Below are positions 12,860 through 27,479 of a stretch of DNA of 64,000 nt, piece after piece (the stretch's first letter is position 1; the number at the start of each line of letters is the position of its first letter). This stretch comes from Urechis unicinctus (Eukaryota > Annelida > Polychaeta > Xenopneusta > Urechidae), in assembly GCA_034190875.2 (NCBI GenBank), contig CM067354.1, forward strand, positions 10,839,231-10,903,230. The letters run 5' to 3'. A model generated the notes under the pieces. It was not told the DNA's origin and did not search any database. It worked only from the letters and a program-made list of their open reading frames with translations. The translations under genes were made by a program, and so were the position numbers.

Positions 12860-14900
12860 ATAAGGTGAATAGCTTTGATTGAAGTAAAATACAATTACAT
12901 GCTTTGATTGGATTGAAGTGCAATATAATTAAATGCTTATTAAGCCGAGTTTAATAGTCAATATAGTCTGCTATTATACTGGTAAACATGCAATGGACCA
13001 ACTGATAATGTTGCGCTCGTTTGATAGCTGATCTATATTTGCCTGCCAGCCTAACAGTCACCATAATTGCCTTTATCATGTGGCTTGCTGTACGATTATT
13101 CTTTAGACAGAAGAGTTAAAGAATAATTTATCACTGTAAGATTCAAATAAATTGCAGGAAACACAAATTATTTCTTCTTATCGTGTCAAAAATCTGTTGG
13201 ACATGAACTACATGACTTGTATGCAGATTGTGAAATAAAATATTGCAATTGCAATTGGCAATTCGTTTCTCATGTGACATCTTACATTATCTTAAACATT
13301 ACATATATGTGTACATCACGATAAAGTAACGGTATATGTTTCACATCGTTGATATAGATGATCTGTTGATTTTACATGATCACGTAAAGAGATGGTGAGG
13401 CTCATCAAATAGAAGCTTGAAAAACTAGTTACCCTTGTTTTATCATGGGCCATGACGATACTTGACCGACAACAGCGCGGATATTGATGATATGCTTTTG
13501 CTGGATCTCCGTGAGAATATGCAGAAAATGTTGACATGTCAGTCAAGCACTACAGCTCATTTAAATATTTCATGAGATAATTTGATTGAAGTAATTAAGT
13601 GGCAATTTAATCGAAGCTGCTGCTTACGGAACTCCCGGGTATGGAAGCGAAATACTTTCAAACGCTTAAAGCCTATAATAACATATAATGTATGATGATT
13701 AAAGGCGTATAAGTTTACCTTAAGCCATGTCTAATACAGGTTTTGGAATGCGGTCTTTCAATACCAATTATCAGTTAAACCATCGACTGCTGGCGCAACG
13801 TTTGAAAGCGCATAATGGGCTTTCAAAATATTTTTGTTCTTGCGTTCATTTGGGGATCCCGAAAATAGCCTCAATCGAAAATAACTTTGTGCAAAATCGT
13901 TATTATAGCATAGCTTTGATATTTTTGATTTAACTTTTTCTTGTTGAATTATATATATATATAGATATTCGAATGATGCTATTGACTCGTCATGGCTTTG
14001 CTAATTACTATCACTCTACATGTTTCTTGTAGACATGTGATCCCAGATTAAAAACTCACTTAAGCAACTAAATGGTTGATGCAAAAATGAATTGTCAATG
14101 TTGACCTTGACTGTAGCCAGATGTAGTGGAATATTGCGACACACATTACCCCCAATTCTCAGGTAAATATCAACATGGTTGCTCAAATGATAATTAAAGT
14201 AAACAAACTTCTTTTTCAAAGCGACAGATTCATAGAAATATAAATAAACATGCAATTTGAGTTTAATTGTAGATACAACATATGAACCATGCAGCGAATG
14301 GACAAATTGCACTTAACCGGTGATTGAATAAGAAAATACTCTTCGTACGAGCCATCAACAAGCAGCCGCTGTCATATATCTGTCTTGAAAGAATTTAAAC
14401 ATTGTTTCGGAAATATGTCGCAACAAAATCGTTTCATGCCTCCATGGAGATCAATATATCAACCGGCTAACGCAGAGTATCTTCTTAGGATTGTACTTTT
14501 CTTCATTAGAAACATACATGGATTATAGTTTCCTCATCAAAGATACATGCAGTCGTGTATGGAATAGCACCGATATTTACCTCTAAACCTCCAAAGAACA
14601 TCTCTCAAGATCCAATAATTCCGCTTGAATATAGAGATCCAAAGCTTGAATGATAGATAATTTTTCTTGATACAAGGTCATTTAAAGTCGTCTGAGCAAC
14701 TCGAGGCACTTATTTTTTATAAACAAGCAAGGTTCGGACCATCACTCATTCATTACTAAGGGCATAACGGTTTAGACCATCAAGGTCATGTCAAGCCCTG
14801 ATGCCTCGTTCATTAATGTTAAGTCATTATGGTTGGTTGCGCACTCACATGCTGTGATCGATTCATCTATACTTTCTTATAAGCTCCAGACAAATAGTCG
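12860..14900 (+). repeat. Old, strongly diverged member of the large repeat family
   Basis: Carries, in order, several words shared with the units at 18.2 and 22.3 kb: a TTGATTGAAGT segment near 12890 and 13585, TGTATGATGATTAAA near 13690, an ACATG...CTTGTAG segment near 14020, TCAAATGATAATTAAA near 14180, and AAGCCCTGATGCC near 14795. Similarity is patchy, so the limits are rough. Confidence 0.4.
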
Positions 14901-16852
14901 TCATTAATGCGACCGGATCATACCATTAACTAGAAGCGACGAGGCATATCTAGATCGGTCCAGTGACAATGATTTGAGCTTAATGCTTGTGCTACGTGTC
15001 ATGAAAAAGAACAAATGTTAACGCCGTTTAATCAGGTGTCTCACTGTAATTTCAACCCGACCGGAGTTTGAGGTATAACTAAGCCTTCTACACACAAATA
15101 TCAAGCATAGAACTAATTCATAGTGACACTAATCAAGAAAAATGTTTGTGAAGTGTTTAGTTAGTATATTTAATAATCAGAAAACTAGTGTGGTTCATGA
15201 AATTATAAACAAAATTATAAAGTATATTGCATTGTCATGGGAGATATCAGAAAAAAGTCAGTATAATTTAGGCTATTTGACAGCATAAGCTGACAGTGAG
15301 CTAGTGCGTATATCTAATGCCAACAACCGGAAGAACACTCGGCCATTTGTACATGTAATAAGCAGTTAGATCAGGCGACATTCAGCTTTTATGACCTCGG
15401 AAAGGCAATCTTTGGAAACATAAACCGTTCGGTTTTGTGGTGACAGATAATGTTCGTTTCAAATCATAGTCAGGGATTGAACATCGTAACTTGAAATAAA
15501 CAATTTTACATGCTATAACATTCAACCAAGCAGTTCCCTGGTAATAGGCCAAACATGTACTACGTGTTTTGTTAGCTTCAAAGGATCGCCGTCATCAACT
15601 TCAAAACAAAGCGGCAAATGTAAGAGATATTTATATATTTCTGGTGTTTTAGTTATGTTTATGCAACAGAGATGGAACGCTTGACCGCCGCATTATCAGG
15701 TTATATTTGATTACATAGTATTTATTAGTTTGTCCGTTTAGTGACGTAACATCAGTTGATTCGATCTACTGATGAGTATTATTTATCCACTTTTATCTGA
15801 TTTGGTATGCATGACTGATCATCATAAAAGCAAAATGCGATTGTTGGTGAATTGTGTCAATATTGAATAATGCTTTGCTACCAGATTAAGTATCGCATAA
15901 GTAAATACACAGTAGTGACAATGAGAGTCACTGACGAGTTATTTCCGGTTATAAGAAATCGTTTTGCATAAACACAATATTAGATCATCGTGAGGAAATC
16001 ACTATTTTAAAGGCCTGTTGTAAAAACCTGTTGTGTTGCCATTGTGGTAGCCACACAAGCAAAACTCTCGGATTATTATGCCGGCTGCTTAACACGACGT
16101 GGTGCATTTCAATGTCTCTTAAGCAATTGTAGAGATCACTAAAACATCTTATCTTGTATCCGCATTCAACTGATGCGATTAAACAATAAGGAGGCTGATT
16201 TTCTCGGGCATTATTAAAATTACAGCATCATCCCCTAAGCTATCAGCCAGTGAACACTGGGTAGCTTGCCAGGTTTTGTATGTGATGGCCATTTTGTTCC
16301 AATTAAGCGTGCTTGGAACCTGGTGACAGCTATCGCGGAGGGCTTTGTTTTGGTACAAGTTATAGCCTAACCGGGTTGAGTTAAGTGGAGCATCACCACG
16401 CTAGCCTTGTGCTGTAATTTTTAATAGTGCTAACGTTATGAATGCGATGACAGCAGCGTGTACATAGTTTCTGTTATGCTGGACAATGACTTAACGGCGG
16501 TATAGATGACATATTAAATCGATAAACAATCACATCTAGATATGGCCGAATGCAACCGCTAATCAGTAGTCCATGATTCGTGCGGACAAATGCAGTAAAG
16601 TAACTCTTCCAGCATTTTCTGCAGGACTAGAAAGCTATTATGATTCATAAAGGCGCTTTGGCATAAGGCTCATATTGAAACTTATAAATTTACCGTTTTA
16701 TGTCAACCGAAGCTATCCATCATTCCTATCGTTTCCGGATTGCTGGTGCGCAGGTCCGTCGCGTTGGCACTAGGTACTAATATGTGTTTCTCATAGCTAA
16801 TATTTATCGTATGGCATTTAGATCAAATAACAAGAATAGAATGTAAAGCAAA
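14901..16852. other. Host non-coding DNA
   Basis: About 2 kb of AT-rich sequence with no open frame or repeat that I can support. Confidence 0.5.
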
Positions 16853-17251
16853 TCAAATAGACACTACATAATAGCAGAGCCTTATTATGTCTATCTTTTC
16901 AACAGACAGTTGCCTCTTTTTACCGCAGCCGTAATGGTACATCATAACACGAGCAAATACCTTGTGCTTATAAAGTATCGAGTGCTTCATCTGTTTATGA
17001 AATAATTCCTTTTGAATGATGCTCGCATTAATACAAGGCTTGGTTCCTACATATAAAGCTGTACATCGTTCCCCATACTGGCGAGTGACGTGTGCGCGTT
17101 TAAACTTGCATTCGCTGCGGCTGAGAGGGCTTCCGGTGGTGCACGCAATCGCCAATGTAGACACATCGTCTACCCTTGTGTTGTAATATCCATGTGGACA
17201 GTCGATCGAGCTCAGTTGTGTGCAGTTATACACGACTTCTTCTAAGCGATG
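16853..17251 (-). CDS. Candidate host exon, Cys-rich, unidentified
   Basis: A minus-strand frame of about 130 codons opens directly after a good 3' splice site (polypyrimidine CTTGTCTTGTCGTTACAG ending at 17252). The first 80 codons are GC-richer than the flanks and rich in spaced cysteines (YNCTQ, IDCPHG, IACTTG, SECKFK, GERCTA, TKPCINA), with potential N-glycosylation sites NCT and NAS. This suggests an extracellular disulphide-bonded domain. I do not recognise the fold. A donor site that would close the exon is not obvious, so the 3' limit is only the stop codon. Could be a chance frame. Confidence 0.3.
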   Translation of the reverse strand, partial: HRLEEVVYNCTQLSSIDCPHGYYNTRVDDVSTLAIACTTGSPLSRSECKFKRAHVTRQYGERCTALYVGTKPCINASIIQKELFHKQMKHSILYKHKVFARVMMYHYGCGKKRQLSVEKIDIIRLCYYVVSI

Positions 17252-17329
17252 CTGTAACGACAAGACAAGAATTACATTACATAACCGTTAATCGTTTGAT
17301 AAACACATGAAAGCGCATTGGTATCCTTT

Positions 17330-17850
17330 CCAAAAATATTAAAAGCTGGGTTCATTCAATGAGTCCGGGCGGAGTGATAATGTATATTGAAAAGTAATCA
17401 TCCCTGCAGGCCATGCAATAACAGATGCGCATAAACCGTTCTAGATATTGGATATCATGTTCGACTCTACGTATGAATATGTTATCTGATATTTTAATTA
17501 TATTTACTCAGCACAGTACTTTTCTATTTTCATCGCTTTACATGTTCTTTGTAGTAGTAATACAGTCCCGGAATAAATATCTGCTCTAGCCATTAAACGG
17601 CTTTGAGCTAAGTCTATTTCTGACAAGGCGGGATAATTTCTTACAAACGTAGCCAGGTATTCATTTGTTCATATTTCTAATACGTTTTCCCAATGCACCA
17701 ACGGTTTCATGGACAAATTGTAACGATCCTTCGAATGACTCACCAAATGTGTGACGTAAGTAACCGAATACGCCTCTCGTGTGTCATCCAAAAGTAACCG
17801 CTGGTATGATTCAATATATTTTGGCGTGTGTGTTAATGACCGCTTCACTG
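17330..17850 (+). repeat. Partial member of the large diverged repeat family
   Basis: The stretch around TATCTGATATTTTAATTA...ACATGTTCTTTGTAGTAGTAATAC (17480-17565) aligns with 22600-22700 and 61970-62060. It seems truncated on both sides. Confidence 0.45.
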
Positions 17851-18149
17851 TGAAATTATGTCTTCCTCTACGATCAATTGTATAATTATCACTATCAAAT
17901 TAATATATCAATGTGCAGGTGCGACAGGTAGCATATACCTAACGGGGGACAATTCTATTAAATAATCGCATGCTCATAACATGTGCATGTTAACGTCAAT
18001 AGGGTCACTGTGTCTTGTCATAGTTTATCTCGCGCTATTTGACTGAAAATGCCGTTATGTGCCACCATTAAGTCAGTGTAAACTGATTTTAATTGTTTGA
18101 AACATATGTTTACTATCGGAAATTAGCAACAAAACCCCATCTTGCTGTG

Positions 18150-19850
18150 ACATTAGCGGATGTTGATGACCTGCTCTGATTTAAACTTATGACAATATGT
18201 GATTGAAGTGCCACAGTGGCATTTCAAATGAAGAGACGTTTGACGATTCTCTAGTTCTTGCTGCTAAAATAGCACCGCTGTCATCCTCCCTCCGCCTCAG
18301 GCAATATCTTGCATATTGATCGCCTTACTAAGTCTAAATAAGCGCCTTGCCATAGACGCGACATACAATTAACTGCTTATATGATATCCCAGTGTATGAT
18401 GTATGATGATAAAAAGCTTATTTGGTTCTGTTAAATGCTGTCTAATAAATGTGATTGAATGCTGTCCTATCGATTGTCCACCAAACCCTCATTTACAGGT
18501 GGCGCCACATACGAAAACGAATTATAGGCCCTCAAAAAATTTTTTGGTTCGTTCGGTGCTTCCGGAAATAAAAGTTCAAAGGAGCTCTCTCAAAAGGCAA
18601 AAGCGATAATGTGCGTGAAATAGCACAGTTGTTATTACAGCTTGGATATAACGACCTACTTGGATATCGGATTTATCTGCTGCCTCTTGATTCGCACATT
18701 CAATATGCTATCAGATATATTAATGATGTCAGACACTCTGCGGAAGACATTTTCACTTACTCGATGTAGTTATATGATCTCAAAATATATAACCGCTTTA
18801 GCCAATAACTGGCTTTGAGAAAAAAATTGTTCTGAATGCAGTCTTCCCAGGTGCTGCGGAATTAATCGACAAACCCAGGCTGCCATTTCTATGTGAATAG
18901 CGTCGAGATGGCTGTTCAATATCAAATGATCATTAAAACATAAATAGTGGTTTATGATGTGTTCAAATCGGAAGCAACATGGAAAAAGATGGTGTTTATG
19001 CAAGTTGACTGCATTGCAGACACACTATTGGGCACCATGCATATCATAGACAAATGGTAGAGACACTTCGAACGAATCATTATATGACTGAAATGGACTA
19101 ACACAACTCTCATGTGTCATGCGCAAGTAGCGGCAGTTCTATTGCGTGACTTGGGCAATTCGGCACAGATGTCCTAGGGAAGTAGATTGGTATCTGGCTG
19201 ATACGGCACTTTGTCGATAAGGCACTTGGTGCCGTATCAACTTCTTACCTTTGAGGGTGATAACATTGATAGCAATAGAGATTTTTTCACTTTATCTTCA
19301 TTCCATCGACCATGATTTGCACAAAATGATTTGATCATACAACTCAACATGTAATCTCTGTGCGATCATATACTCAACGTCTTCACAACGTCATCTCCAA
19401 TCACTCAACGTCTTCATGACTAACCGTGTGTCACGTCATTGCATTCTCAAATCATATACTCAACGTCTTCATGACTCACCGTGTGTCACGTTATTGTATT
19501 CTATGATCATATACTCAACATATTCACAACTCACTTTGCAGTACATTATATGAGGTTCTTAGTTTGATGTGTAACCAGGAAGTCTCTGTGCACATCTTGA
19601 GTAGATATTACAATGCCGGTTCCCACGGGTATTGTCTGTGACAAGCGTGTCATCGCTGTTAAGGCAATTAACAGCATATTGAGCTCTGATGTCTATTATT
19701 CAGCCATGGGTAAATATGTTTGATTGGCCATTGGCACTTTGTCAATGTTGCAGCACTTTACGTGTCAGAATCAGTTAACAGCTGAGTAATGCATATTATG
19801 ATTTCGAGGATCATACCGTACATCAGATTCAACGAATCATCCCCGATTTT
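18150..19850 (+). repeat. Large diverged repeat, copy A1 (pairs with 58415-60560)
   Basis: About 1.7 kb that aligns colinearly with 58415-60560. Shared words include GATGACCTGCTCTGATTT, CCGCCTCAGGCAATAT, GTATGATGTATGATGATAAA, TTTGGTTCGTTCGGTGCTTCC, AGGAAGTCTCTGTGCACATC and GATTTCGAGGATCATACCG. It has a short local inverted repeat (GATACGGCAC...GTGCCGTATC near 19200-19235) missing from the other copy. There is no coding capacity. Biological nature unknown: either an old segmental duplication or a non-autonomous element. Confidence 0.8.
19366..19545. repeat. Minisatellite, about 60-bp unit, inside copy A1
   Basis: Repeated unit with ATACTCAACGTCTTCATGAC followed by a TCACCGTGTGTCACGT segment, about three copies. 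The same minisatellite is at 59566-59698 in copy A2, so it existed before the copies separated. Confidence 0.75.
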
Positions 19851-22324
<2,474 letters not shown>

Positions 22325-23935
22325 AAAAACATAGGCTCTTGTGAAGTGACTTCTACTACAAGTGGCTGAATGCGGGCCTAACAACGTTGCTATCCGTCAA
22401 TCTTAATACTGCGCTGACGCCAACCCAGAAAACTCATTTCCGAATAGATTCTATTTTGGGTTTATTTGGTGAGACCGGACGAGGTGAACAGGTAAATTGA
22501 AAAGAGATCTCTCGGCTGATAATGCATGGAATTGCTCGGTTGTTATTACAGCATGGGCATAAAGATATCAGGTTTTAATTCTACCTCGTGATTTGCGCAT
22601 TCAATATACTATCAGATATTTTAATGATAATATTACTCTGCGCTGAACGTTTTTACTTCTATCATTTAACATGCTCTCGTCGTAATACGATCCTGTATTA
22701 AAACGGCAGTGAAACAGATTCGAGCACGTTCTTATGGTGCATGTAGACATTGGCTGTTAAATGTATTTCATATGGTTGTTAAGTATCAAATGATTATTGG
22801 TATATCAAATGGATCTTTGCGATTTTCAAAGACGAAGCTAGGTAAAAAAATATCAAGAACAAAGTGCAGAGATTCATCTCAAGATTTGCTCAACGGTGAC
22901 CGAAATGACCTATTTCGACTCTCCGGCGTTATGCGGTTGTCATATTTCTGCGTCTTGGAAGATTTGTGCTCACACGTGTTAACGAGGAGACCAAATGTCA
23001 TACAGAGGGCGATTATTTCAACCTGACTTACAAAAGTTGAATAATATGATAAATGCTCTATCAAATTCACGAGCCTCTTGGTTGGAATATAATGCCTTAA
23101 ATGGGTCTGCTGGGATAGACAGACAAAACACCTGTACAATAGATCATTTATCGTAATGCACAGCACTCCAATGTCATCCCAGCTGAATCGAGGCCCCTCA
23201 CTATTAATAGTACACTAGCGGATTCGACAGTTAGATTTCCACAATAGCTCACTGATGGCAGCAATGGGCCTGGCGTCCTGGTCATATAAAGCTCTGATGC
23301 TTCATGCATCAAACCGTGGGACATTATGTATCATTGCGGAGCCGAATGTTGTTTTTAATCCTAGTTTTGTGCTTGTTAGCATCAGATGATAGGTGACCAG
23401 TCCCGGCAATTATTGCGAGGAGATCATATCAAGAACGAGGCACACGAAGCGTTGCCAGATTTACCATACAGCAAGTCGGTTTGATCCATGTTTGTGTCAC
23501 GTTCAAAACGACATGTTTTTTATTGTAAATGAGACGAATTGATACCATTTATATCAGCCAGCCCGTAGTAAATACCATGGTAAAAGACTTTTAGTGAATA
23601 AACAGAGAGCATCAAAGAACTAACGCGCACACACACATCACTTACACTAGTATGTCATATGGCAATGGGCTATAGCAAAAATGATAATGGCTGTTTTCAT
23701 TCTAACCACAAGTGCACGACACAGGTACACTTCATTCACTATGCGCAACTTACACGCGTCCAATTTCCAACATGCACTTCACTCAAATGCGCGTTACGGC
23801 TCATATCCGATGCAGACAGTCTGCATGACACCGAGCCATGTGTAGCTGGCTTATGCAATGAATGTAGCGACAGTCAGAAACATCATCGTTTGTGTCATAA
23901 ACACTCATCCTTTTCTGATTTAATGTCTTATGGAC
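22325..23935 (+). repeat. Large diverged repeat, copy B1 (pairs with 61683-63180)
   Basis: Colinear match to 61683-63180: TTCTACTACAAGTGGCTGAA, CTGCGCTGACGCC, CTCTCGGCTGATAATG, TGGTATATCAAATGGATCTT, GTCTGCTGGGATAGACAGA, ACGCGCACACACACATCACT and CATATGGCAATGGGCTATAG. Parts (for example ATCAGATATTTTAATGAT...ACATGCTCTCGTCGTAATAC) also align with copy A1, so A and B units belong to one family. Confidence 0.8.
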
Positions 23936-26900
23936 AATAGCTAGCGGGCATACAATCACGTATTAATGCAAAATCATACACTGTATCAATATATATGCGT
24001 CAGATTGCCCATTGCTCTCAATTGATAACCATTTGATCCTACGTGTCGGTTTCCATATATATGATTAATCATAATAGGTTGATTAAATCAACAAAACAAG
24101 TGCAACTAAGACACTAAAGTGAGCACATCATTGTATTTTGCTCTCCACTAACACAGAAACAGTACTCCCGCACAGATGGCATTAAACTCTGGAAGAAAAC
24201 ATAATGCCAAAATCGTCTATTAATTTGCTATCGTACCACTAACATAAACGTATTCTAGGCTTTTTAATACCATGAGTCATTTGGTGCATTTGACGAGCGA
24301 GAATTGCGCACTTTCCTGACCGGTAATTGTAATGACGATATGGTTATGGAATATTATGGTTGTAATTGTAGCACTTATGTAAAGAGGTGATCGCATGTCA
24401 GGTTATGGTTTAACTCTTGGTCCATGAATTGAGTAAGCTGGCATAAATCTTAACGATGCTATTCATTCGGTAGCTGATCGTCTTGGTTCGTACAGTTATT
24501 ACCGCTTTGCGTGCGTCCCGCAGTAACACGATCACGGATGAAATGCCCCTAGTAAATACTGAGTGGTGATTAAAAATTGCATTTTTCAGCCTGGGTAAGT
24601 AAGATAACCCGAAAGGAACAATGTGCTTAACTCTCTGACATCGCACGAGTGAACATATTGAATATAGTTGCCGAGAATTAAATAATCATTATTATTCACG
24701 AAATTCTCAACCTCTACCAACAAAAATTGATGCATATTTTCTTGATGTTTTGTTCAACACTCGATATGTTGTTATAGCAATAGTCGTACGTCAAAATGTA
24801 AGGCCAAAATGCAAGGCAAAAATGGCAAAGTATATACTTAATGACAGACTAAACGTGTTTATGCTCAAGGAATCTCTGAAATATTTGTGCCCAGCAATTT
24901 CATTGGCGGGGTTGGCGAGCAGTAATTGTTAATGTATTTATACGATACTTGTATTCTCAACGCCACAATAATGATTATAAACGTCAGAGGAAAGCATAAT
25001 TGTTTGACTTTTAAGCAATATTGGCGACCGCTACGTAGGATGATGCACACTGTATACACAATCATTTTATACGTATCGCCACGCTGTTTATTAGTGTATT
25101 GACGACAAGGCGTGACCTTCTTTAGTATATCAAACAGCATTACCTATAGCAAACTGTTAAACCTTCTGTACCTGATGTATAGTATTATCCCGGATTTCAT
25201 TAATGCAAGAGACACAAAATGAGTGAGATGAGTGTCAAGCGACCAAAGCTTCATGTAAATGTTGACACACCACTGTAGCTTGCCAGAAGCAATATGAGTG
25301 ATCGATAGCTTCCGATGCCTTTCAGTGACATTGGCAACAGCTTTAAGCACATCGTAGGTTTGGAACATTTGCTTGTGTAGATTCACGATCTTGTTTGCAC
25401 TTAGGCAGTGTATGCTGTAAGCCACATAAACTGCTCGACCTGTGGAGGGGTTTCATCTCCCGCATATTCCTACGTGCGTATCTGCCACCCTATGATTAAT
25501 TTGATACACAGTTCAACGCTCAATTTGCTATCATTTGTTTGTTGATACGCAATATAGAAACATTTACTTTGCGGCCTGCATTGTTTGGATTAAGCGGGAG
25601 ACTGAAAACTGGGAATGATTTAACAACATGGCTGTTATTATCTTCAATATGATATATCAGCCGTTTGATAGGGTGGCGATATTATCTGGTGGTGTCATTG
25701 TACGGATTGAAAGGGAAGAACACAAAACATACTTTCTAATATCGGGGAGCTCTAGAAAAACATGCCTTTGCGTTCCAAGCTGCGTTTACGCACGATTTAT
25801 AAAAACCCAAGTGTTTACATGCAACGCCCCATTTTTTTCCCAGTGCGCTTCTTTTCTTTGTATTCATCAGAATATAATTCTGCGTCGCTTGAAATTGAAT
25901 AACAAACGCTTTCCCCTAAAACGATTCTGAACAATACCAGAGAATAAGGATATTTTTATCCATTTATAACGTTGGTTGCGTATTCTGTGTCCGTTGCGGC
26001 CAGCTCTATTTGTATTAGATACCTAATTAATGCTTGCATTGTGATAAAAACCATTTCGTTGTAGATCTAGAAATCATGGAAAACCTCAATGAAACTTTTT
26101 TTAAGCACTCCAGATCGATGAAAGTAGCCAAATCTTTGCAATCACTAAATGCTGTATCTGCCCATATACGTAATGTTCTATAAAACTAGACTGATACTCA
26201 AAAAAGCTTGATGTTTCGGCCATCTATAACATCTCAACCGCAAATTATTTTCGTGTTTCGGGAGCAGGAAGAATCGAACCGCTAATCAGACGGGTTTAAG
26301 GTTTCCTCAAATAAGAGCTTTTGACTCAGGTGAATAAAAATGTAACATATGTTGTTTATTGGTATTGTCAACACTTATGAATGACATTTGACGGAAATAA
26401 GCATATATGGTTCACACTATATGAATTGAGCAATGCTTCTAGCCTACCTTAATAACAACCCCATGGTCCTTGCGACCAGCATTCTGTTTTTTCTTTCCAA
26501 ACATTACTAATACAAAGATGAATGAATTAAATCCCAGCACCTATTCTACGCCCGTGCTGCCATAGACTCATAGAGCATATCTTTATGCGTTTCCATAAGA
26601 AATACACCGATTGTTTACTAAGTAAAAGTGAGCCAAGTCAAACGGTCGGCAGCTGGCTATACTGCGTTGGCCCTGCAAGAAAACAACAAAATTGTTATGA
26701 GTTATGTGACGATGTCGTCTCCGCTCAAATTTTTCGCACATGGGCGGACTGGCCATGGGGGCATTTAGGCAATGCCCGGTGGCCTATGATCACTTGGTTA
26801 CAAATAAAACGCAGGGATTAGCAACATCAAACTAGTAGGTGAAGGATGCCTGGGCCGGGTTTTTAAGACCAAGTTTATGGTATAAACGACGTTGATCAGT

Positions 26901-26960
26901 TTCAAGATCGTCAGAACTATGACGGCAGGCGCTCTCTGAGGTATTTGAAAGGAACAGTTA
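23936..26960. other. Host non-coding DNA
   Basis: About 3 kb without a supported gene. A GC-rich patch at 26735-26800 (GGGCGGACTGGCC, then GGCAATGCCCGGTGGCC) looks like part of a dispersed element, but I could not find its ends. Confidence 0.45.
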
Positions 26961-27096
26961 AATGGTGCGAGTTCGCTTAGAATGTTATCAGAAAAAAAGA
27001 CATCGTCGCGCCATCACTTGCACAGACTCTGATAATTGTAGGCTCTCTGCTGAAGAAGCGCAGTTCCGACTGAGAAATCAGGTGGCTGCTAATTAA

Positions 27097-27411
27097 GGGT
27101 ATCCTATCCTACAGGAAGCCCTTGTGGCGATAGATGACTTCTTCGAAACGTAGAACGAGATCCAGCAGTCATACGGCGGGATCCTATCAAACAATGCGAT
27201 AAAGAAGAGCAGAGGAAAACAGGTTGCCCTTACACGTAAGATGGGGCGGGGATGCTGTATCAGCATTGGCTGTGGATGCCACAAGCACAACGGCAAATTC
27301 TCAGTGGCTTTGAAAGAGGGCCGGCCTGGGGATGGGGGTGGCAATCCTAGCCTGATGGTTAGGCTCTTCTGCTGGAATGATTTGAGGACTAATGCATACT
27401 GCCGGATATAG
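27097..27411 (+). other. Unassigned near-open reading frame
   Basis: A 104-codon plus-strand stretch with one internal TAG (27151-27153). It is GC-richer than the surroundings and locally protein-like (ALVAIDDFF, SYGGILSNNAIKKS, a Cys/His cluster CCISIGCGCHKH). The preceding 26960-27090 is also largely open in another frame. It could be a decayed mobile-element gene. No family was recognised, and the evidence is weak. Confidence 0.2.
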
Positions 27412-27479
27412 CAGCATTCAATTGAACATAAATGTGTGTTATTGTATGATTGAACACAAATAGCAACAATCAAAGTATT

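Noticed and set aside
23659..23940. 93-codon Cys/His-rich plus-strand frame
   Set aside because: It lies in the B repeat, and the matching copy at 62953-63180 does not preserve the frame.
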